From Dysgonomonas gadei ATCC BAA-286 (GTDB lineage Bacteria > Bacteroidota > Bacteroidia > Bacteroidales > Dysgonomonadaceae): 19,368 bases of DNA. A program made the translations under genes and the position numbers. Below the pieces are notes generated by a model, which had not been told where the DNA came from, searched no databases, and saw only the letters and a program-made list of their open reading frames with translations. This document shows positions 16,155 to 19,368 of the stretch, piece after piece; within the stretch, counting starts at the first letter, position 1, and each line of letters opens with the position of its first letter. The stretch spans positions 997,563 through 1,016,930 of the forward strand of contig NZ_GL891979.1 of assembly GCF_000213555.1 (NCBI RefSeq), in the 5' to 3' direction.

Positions 16155-17327
16155 TTAAGCAATGGATTCATTGATTTCTATTTCCGTTTGTTCTGCATTT
16201 GCAAACACGGATTTCCGGAAAATATTCGTTGTTACGTCTTTTAGCCTTAAGTAAGTCTCTTTTCTGCTATCTATTAAATAAATATTACGAACAATTTTTA
16301 TAAACAATTCATCATCAGATGTTTGATTATAAATTACTTCAAGAAAAGCTAGAGCTTCCGGTGTGGCAAATTGCCCCATGGCATTGATTATACTGGCTTG
16401 TACAAACTCAGGATTTGAATCATAATTAAATGTAAGAATAGGTACAGCCTGTGTATACTTTAAAAGTCCAAGTGCTTCAGCAATACTAGCCTTTATTCTA
16501 AAACTCATTGTATTTTGGTACAGTTCAAGTAATTGCTGAGCGCTTCCGGCCTGATTAAAAAGTCCGATTTCCTTGATCAGAAAGCATTTATATGCCTCAT
16601 TTTGTGCAGTATTAACCCAACGGATCAATAATGGTAATGATTTGAGTTTTGCTCTTTCTTTAAGGGACGCATGTATTCTTATCTCATCTAAAGGATTAAG
16701 GTCTCCATCAAAATCTTCTTCCAGGAATTTAAAAGCATCATGCGAAGCAAAACGTATATGCTCCGATTTGGCATATTTGCGTAAGTTCGAGTTGAGGCCT
16801 TGAACTTTATTGGCAAGAATGCTACCCGGTATATTAATACCAAGGCTATCCAACATTCTCAAGGCTTGCATATTCTTTTCCAGACTTTTGTTTCTTAAGT
16901 TTTCTTCCCAAAAACTGATAAGGCCAAAAGCATCTATTACTGCTATATAATTGTTTACGTTTATTTGCCCTATTTTTTTCTCTTGCTTTATTGACAAAAT
17001 AAGCTGGGTTATATCATCTTTTTCCCATTTCTTGAATGAAACATTTTCTATCTCCAACTCAGATTTTACAGCATCCGGGTAAGTATTTGATGTTGAAAAA
17101 AGGATGCTCTTCAATTTGATTGCATATTTGTGTTTGACTTGTTCGAAGTGTCTCTTCTTTCTTTCCAAGCTATAAGCAAGATAAATAAACCTGAATAAGG
17201 ACACGATATAAAGTATGGCTAACAAAACAACAAGGGTAGAGACTATACGGATAACTATCGGAAAACCGATAAACTGAGAATCCCAGTAATAAATGTAAAA
17301 TCTGACTGTATCAAATATTTCTTCCAT
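16155..17327 (-). CDS. Membrane-anchored HEAT-repeat protein of the polysaccharide locus
   Basis: I start at the ATG at 17327 (MEEIFDTVRFYIYYWD), giving 390 residues. A TTG five codons upstream would also be in frame. One strong membrane segment lies at about 22-50 (FPIVIRIVSTLVVLLAILYIVSLF), followed by a basic stretch (LERKKRHFEQVKHKY), so the rest is probably cytoplasmic. The C-terminal half is HEAT-like: LPLLIRWVNTAQNEAYKCFLIKEIGLFNQ, FRIKASIAEALGLLKYTQAVPIL, PEFVQASIINAMGQFATPEALAFL. No catalytic motif is visible. As the first gene of the operon, directly before the synthase, it is a candidate scaffold, copolymerase-like or regulatory subunit at the inner membrane; that is inference. Confidence 0.82.
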   Translation of the reverse strand: MEEIFDTVRFYIYYWDSQFIGFPIVIRIVSTLVVLLAILYIVSLFRFIYLAYSLERKKRHFEQVKHKYAIKLKSILFSTSNTYPDAVKSELEIENVSFKKWEKDDITQLILSIKQEKKIGQINVNNYIAVIDAFGLISFWEENLRNKSLEKNMQALRMLDSLGINIPGSILANKVQGLNSNLRKYAKSEHIRFASHDAFKFLEEDFDGDLNPLDEIRIHASLKERAKLKSLPLLIRWVNTAQNEAYKCFLIKEIGLFNQAGSAQQLLELYQNTMSFRIKASIAEALGLLKYTQAVPILTFNYDSNPEFVQASIINAMGQFATPEALAFLEVIYNQTSDDELFIKIVRNIYLIDSRKETYLRLKDVTTNIFRKSVFANAEQTEIEINESIA

Positions 17328-17598
17328 AATTAAAACAATCAAACAGGTGTTTAATATTTTTTAGATTTTTTAGATGATCAACAAGAAACACATCAAATTG
17401 ACACATTTCGTTACCAATTGAAAACCAGCTGTTTGATTTATAAAATTTCAGTCGCATTGTGAATTGTTAATTATTGTTTTATATTTACTTAAACAAAGAG
17501 GAGGAAATTATGTTTTACATTTATTAAAATAAATTTTGATTAACCGAAAATTCAGAAATTTTGTAAAGAAGAATAATAAGCAATCAGTACTTTTTTTC
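17328..17598. other. AT-rich region upstream of the polysaccharide operon
   Basis: No gene is seen. It should contain the operon promoter on the minus strand, but no CAAAnnTA (minus-strand -7) occurs here. A 9-bp inverted repeat (17338-17346 with 17429-17437) lies just upstream of the HEAT start and could be an operator or leader hairpin. Confidence 0.4.
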
Positions 17599-17628
17599 TT
17601 TGGATACAGGATAAAACTATTATCTTTG
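17599..17628 (+). promoter_or_regulatory. Bacteroides-type promoter for the DUF1062 gene
   Basis: TTTG at 17599-17602 and TATCTTTG at 17621-17628 are separated by 18 bases. This matches the Bacteroides housekeeping promoter pattern (TTTG at -33, TAnnTTTG at -7). Transcription would begin near 17635, leaving a leader of about 230 bases before the ATG at 17867. Confidence 0.6.
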
Positions 17629-17720
17629 GAACTGAAACCAACATAATCACAATTTGGCAACTATTCGTTTATATATACTGGCATAATATTAGCTTCAAAT
17701 ACCACAAGCTAGTAGTTCCT

Positions 17721-17747
17721 CTCGTTTGAGTTTCGTACTCGAACGGG
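17721..17747 (+). other. Hairpin in the DUF1062 leader
   Basis: Bases 17721-17731 pair with 17737-17747 around a 5-base loop: 11 bp with two G-U wobbles that pair only in plus-strand RNA. No T-run follows directly, so it is not a standard terminator. A second possible pairing (17776-17783 with 17836-17843, 8 bp) lies further down the same leader. Confidence 0.5.
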
Positions 17748-17866
17748 TATATTTATCTGTTTAATTTATTAATTCATTACCCTTTCTGATTTAAATACAC
17801 TTTGTATATAAGTCTCATATTGCTATGTATGGTATAGGGTAATATATCCCGAGAGGATTTGCCAAG

Positions 17867-18481
17867 ATGAAAAAAGCGAAACAATATACATGGGAAATAT
17901 GTATACAAAATATGCCGTTATTAAAAAGAAAATGTTCAAAATGTAATAAGAATAGCCAATTCTATTGTAGTGATAAATTCAGAGTCAACGCTCAAAAAAA
18001 GATTATAGATGTTTGGCTAATCTATAGATGTATAGAATGTGACAGCACATTCAACCTCACTATCCTATCACGGATAAAACCTGATTCTATTGATAAAGAG
18101 CTATATCAGAAATTCTTATCCAATGATACAAACACTGCATGGAACTATTCATCCGATTTGGAATTGATGAAAAGAAACAATGTAGAAGTTTGCTATAGTT
18201 CAATAGAATATGATATAATTCATCAAACAATATCTCTCGAAGAGATTATAAATATGGAGGAAGAAAAGATTGAATTTTACATAATATCAAAATATAATAT
18301 TCATCTGAAATTATCATCTGTTATCCGTCAATGTTTAAATATCTCTATGAGTAAATTAGAAAAAATGATAACAGCAAAAGTTATAGAACTCCCGGAAGGC
18401 ATAAATTTAAAGAAATGTACAATCAATGATCGAATGTTAATCATTATAGACAGGCATAGGCTTAATAGTTTCATAGGGTAA
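17867..18481 (+). CDS. DUF1062 family protein with two CxxC pairs
   Basis: The 204-residue soluble protein resembles the DUF1062 family: an N-terminal zinc-ribbon-like part with Cys23/Cys26 (CSKC) and Cys55/Cys58 (CIEC), an FYCSDKFRVNAQKKIIDVWLIYRC core, TILSRIKPDSIDKEL and a NNVEVCYSSIEYDI stretch. A C-terminal part (IHLKLSSVIRQCLNISMSKLEKMITAKVIELPEG) recalls an S4-like or helical nucleic-acid-binding region. Function is unknown; zinc binding is likely from the cysteine spacing. It has its own promoter and a long leader. The decayed AraC gene converges on it from downstream. Confidence 0.88.
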   Translation: MKKAKQYTWEICIQNMPLLKRKCSKCNKNSQFYCSDKFRVNAQKKIIDVWLIYRCIECDSTFNLTILSRIKPDSIDKELYQKFLSNDTNTAWNYSSDLELMKRNNVEVCYSSIEYDIIHQTISLEEIINMEEEKIEFYIISKYNIHLKLSSVIRQCLNISMSKLEKMITAKVIELPEGINLKKCTINDRMLIIIDRHRLNSFIG

Positions 18482-18533
18482 ACCATAAACTAGCTTGTCT
18501 TTTATTAAACAGTTTGCTAAGAACGAAGTACGT

Positions 18534-18924
18534 TCAGAGACAAATTTGTATGTTTTTTATGAAGTTGCTAAATGATACGAGTTCTTCAAAACTTAGCCCA
18601 AAAGCTATTTCACCTATGGTATAATTAGAATATTGTAGGAGTTATACACTTTCTTATATATTACGATTAGTTATAAGCTCTGATCTTGTTCGTTCCGTAG
18701 TTGATTTGACGACTTTATTCAAATGAATTACGTGGACGGACAAACGCTCTATGTAATCATTCGCTGTTTTCGGGCTAAGAAGTTCATTTGGAATATTGAT
18801 GGGAAACCGACCTTCCTGTAAAGTAAGGAATAGTTCGGCTGTACACTGACGTGCATTCTTTTGAGGTATATAGTGATAATCTGCATTTTCATGGCCTTAT
18901 GAACCAGCCTAAATGGTTTCTCAT
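18534..18924 (-). pseudogene. Decayed AraC-family regulator, C-terminal remnant
   Basis: On the minus strand, the frame from 18896 to 18534 reads like the end of a Bacteroidota AraC regulator: AELFLTLQEGRFPINIPNELL, KTANDYIERLSVHVIHLNKVVKSTT (first helix-turn-helix), and YTIGEIAFGLSFEELVSFSNFIKN (second helix-turn-helix). Two in-frame TAA codons interrupt it (18654-18656 and 18642-18644), exactly where the linker (QEAK-like) should be, with no change of length. Upstream, two other frames carry matching pieces: MRNHLGWFI from 18924 and HKAMKMQ around 18881-18901, so at least two frameshifts are present. The N-terminal cupin-like sensor half is gone. It cannot make a working regulator. It lies beside the rRNA terminator and converges on DUF1062. 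Confidence 0.8.
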
Positions 18925-18978
18925 GGCGCTATCAGTATGTATCTAGATGCGGTATGCCTATTCCTCACATACCCAAAC

Positions 18979-19012
18979 AAAAAAAGTCCCTCACTACACT
19001 AGTGAAGGACTT
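18979..19012 (-). terminator. rRNA operon terminator
   Basis: Bases 19000-19012 pair with 18984-18996 (13 bp with one wobble that is G-U in minus-strand RNA) around a 3-base loop. The minus strand then runs through seven T (A run at 18979-18985 on the plus strand). It lies just past the 5S gene, as expected for the end of the rRNA transcript. Confidence 0.85.
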
Positions 19013-19022
19013 CTCTTCTTAA

Positions 19023-19131
<109 letters not shown>

Positions 19132-19139
19132 TGTTTTTT

Positions 19140-19203
19140 ATAGTGGATAGTTGATAGTGGACAATGTTTTATATGTAACTGTCAACTTTCAACTGTCAAC
19201 TAT
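19140..19203. repeat. Imperfect palindrome of heptamers in the 23S-5S spacer
   Basis: The left arm (19140-19163) contains three head-to-tail heptamers of the type AGTTGAT/AGTGGAC. The right arm (19180-19203) contains GTCAACT, TTCAACT and GTCAACT. The arms match as a 24-base inverted repeat with four differences and a 16-base loop. It lies inside the transcribed rRNA spacer and may form a hairpin there. Confidence 0.65.
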
Positions 19204-19274
19204 ATTGACTGATGTAAAAGAGCGAGTATCGTTAACTTATATTCCTAATATAGCAAACCTCTGGTTTGTTGTTC

Positions 19275-19308
19275 GGTGCCAGTTTTCTACGGTGAGTCTA
19301 CTGGCACC
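19275..19308 (-). other. Hairpin just after the 23S 3' end
   Basis: GGTGCCAGT at 19275-19283 pairs perfectly with ACTGGCACC at 19300-19308 (9 bp, 16-base loop). It directly follows the 23S 3' end in the rRNA transcript, so it may take part in processing of the 23S precursor. Confidence 0.5.
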
Positions 19309-19309
19309 A

Positions 19310-19368
19310 TTGAAAGCGTCCGGGCAATTAGTACTACTCGGCTATGACATTGCTGCCTTTACACCGTA
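19310..19368 (-). rRNA. rrl: 23S ribosomal RNA, 3' end (partial)
   Basis: The minus strand from the window edge reads GGTGTAAAGGCAGCAATG, then CATAGCCGAGTAGTACTAAT and TGCCCGGACGC, the conserved 3' end of 23S rRNA in Bacteroidales. Only the last 50-60 bases lie in the window. The exact 3' end near 19310 is estimated. The rest of the gene, and 16S, should lie beyond the right edge. Confidence 0.88.

Noticed and set aside
17328..17342. TTG start adding MIVLI to the HEAT protein
   Set aside because: The ATG at 17327 is the stronger start codon and leaves the membrane segment unchanged.
17510..17527. Five-codon mini-frame (MFYIY) behind a GAGGAGG sequence
   Set aside because: It looks like a strong Shine-Dalgarno site, but this group rarely uses one, no promoter faces it, and five codons cannot be supported as a gene.

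Overview
The window looks like chromosomal DNA from a member of the Bacteroidota, most likely order Bacteroidales. A Dysgonomonas-like or Parabacteroides-like genome is my best guess. The reasons are its AT-rich intergenic DNA, the near absence of Shine-Dalgarno sites, one clear Bacteroides-type promoter (TTTG, 18 bases, TATCTTTG), many signal peptides ending in Ala-Gln, lipoboxes ending in Cys, families typical of the group (DUF1573, DUF4838, DUF1062, a surface-protein N-terminus starting QVTIG), and 5S and 23S rRNA ends that read like Bacteroidales genes. The genus cannot be settled from the sequence alone.

Layout. Bases 1-478 are non-coding and hold an inverted repeat and a strongly foldable 125-base element (265-389). 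They precede a large secreted surface protein on the plus strand (479-2692) with its own terminator. Next, on the minus strand, is a group of a small lipoprotein, an overlapping SAM methyltransferase that is broken by a frameshift, and an MmcQ/YjbR protein. Then come a membrane protein of the DUF5698/DUF2179 type and a secreted TPR protein, both minus strand, separated by a perfect 20-bp stem terminator. A plus-strand trio follows: pirin, a 5'(3')-nucleotidase-like HAD enzyme, and a small outer-membrane barrel.

Bases 9156-17327 are the most interesting part. Five tightly packed minus-strand genes (gaps of 11, 30 and 15 bases and one 14-base overlap) encode, in transcription order, a membrane-anchored HEAT-repeat protein, a processive-type family 2 glycosyltransferase, a 939-residue TPR protein ending in a YaiO-type outer-membrane barrel, a DUF4838 lipoprotein that resembles a carbohydrate-active enzyme, and a DUF1573 lipoprotein. 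The parts list matches a synthase-dependent exopolysaccharide machine: an inner-membrane synthase, a periplasmic TPR scaffold fused to an outer-membrane pore, and a possible periplasmic or surface modifying enzyme. It lacks the usual PgaB, PgaD, BcsB, AlgK and PelA partners. I infer that this is a little-described Bacteroidota polysaccharide secretion system. The product is unknown.

The right end carries a DUF1062 gene behind a good promoter and a leader of about 230 bases, then the decayed C-terminal half of an AraC-family regulator, and then the distal end of an rRNA operon on the minus strand (23S 3' end, a spacer with an imperfect heptamer palindrome, 5S, and an intrinsic terminator).
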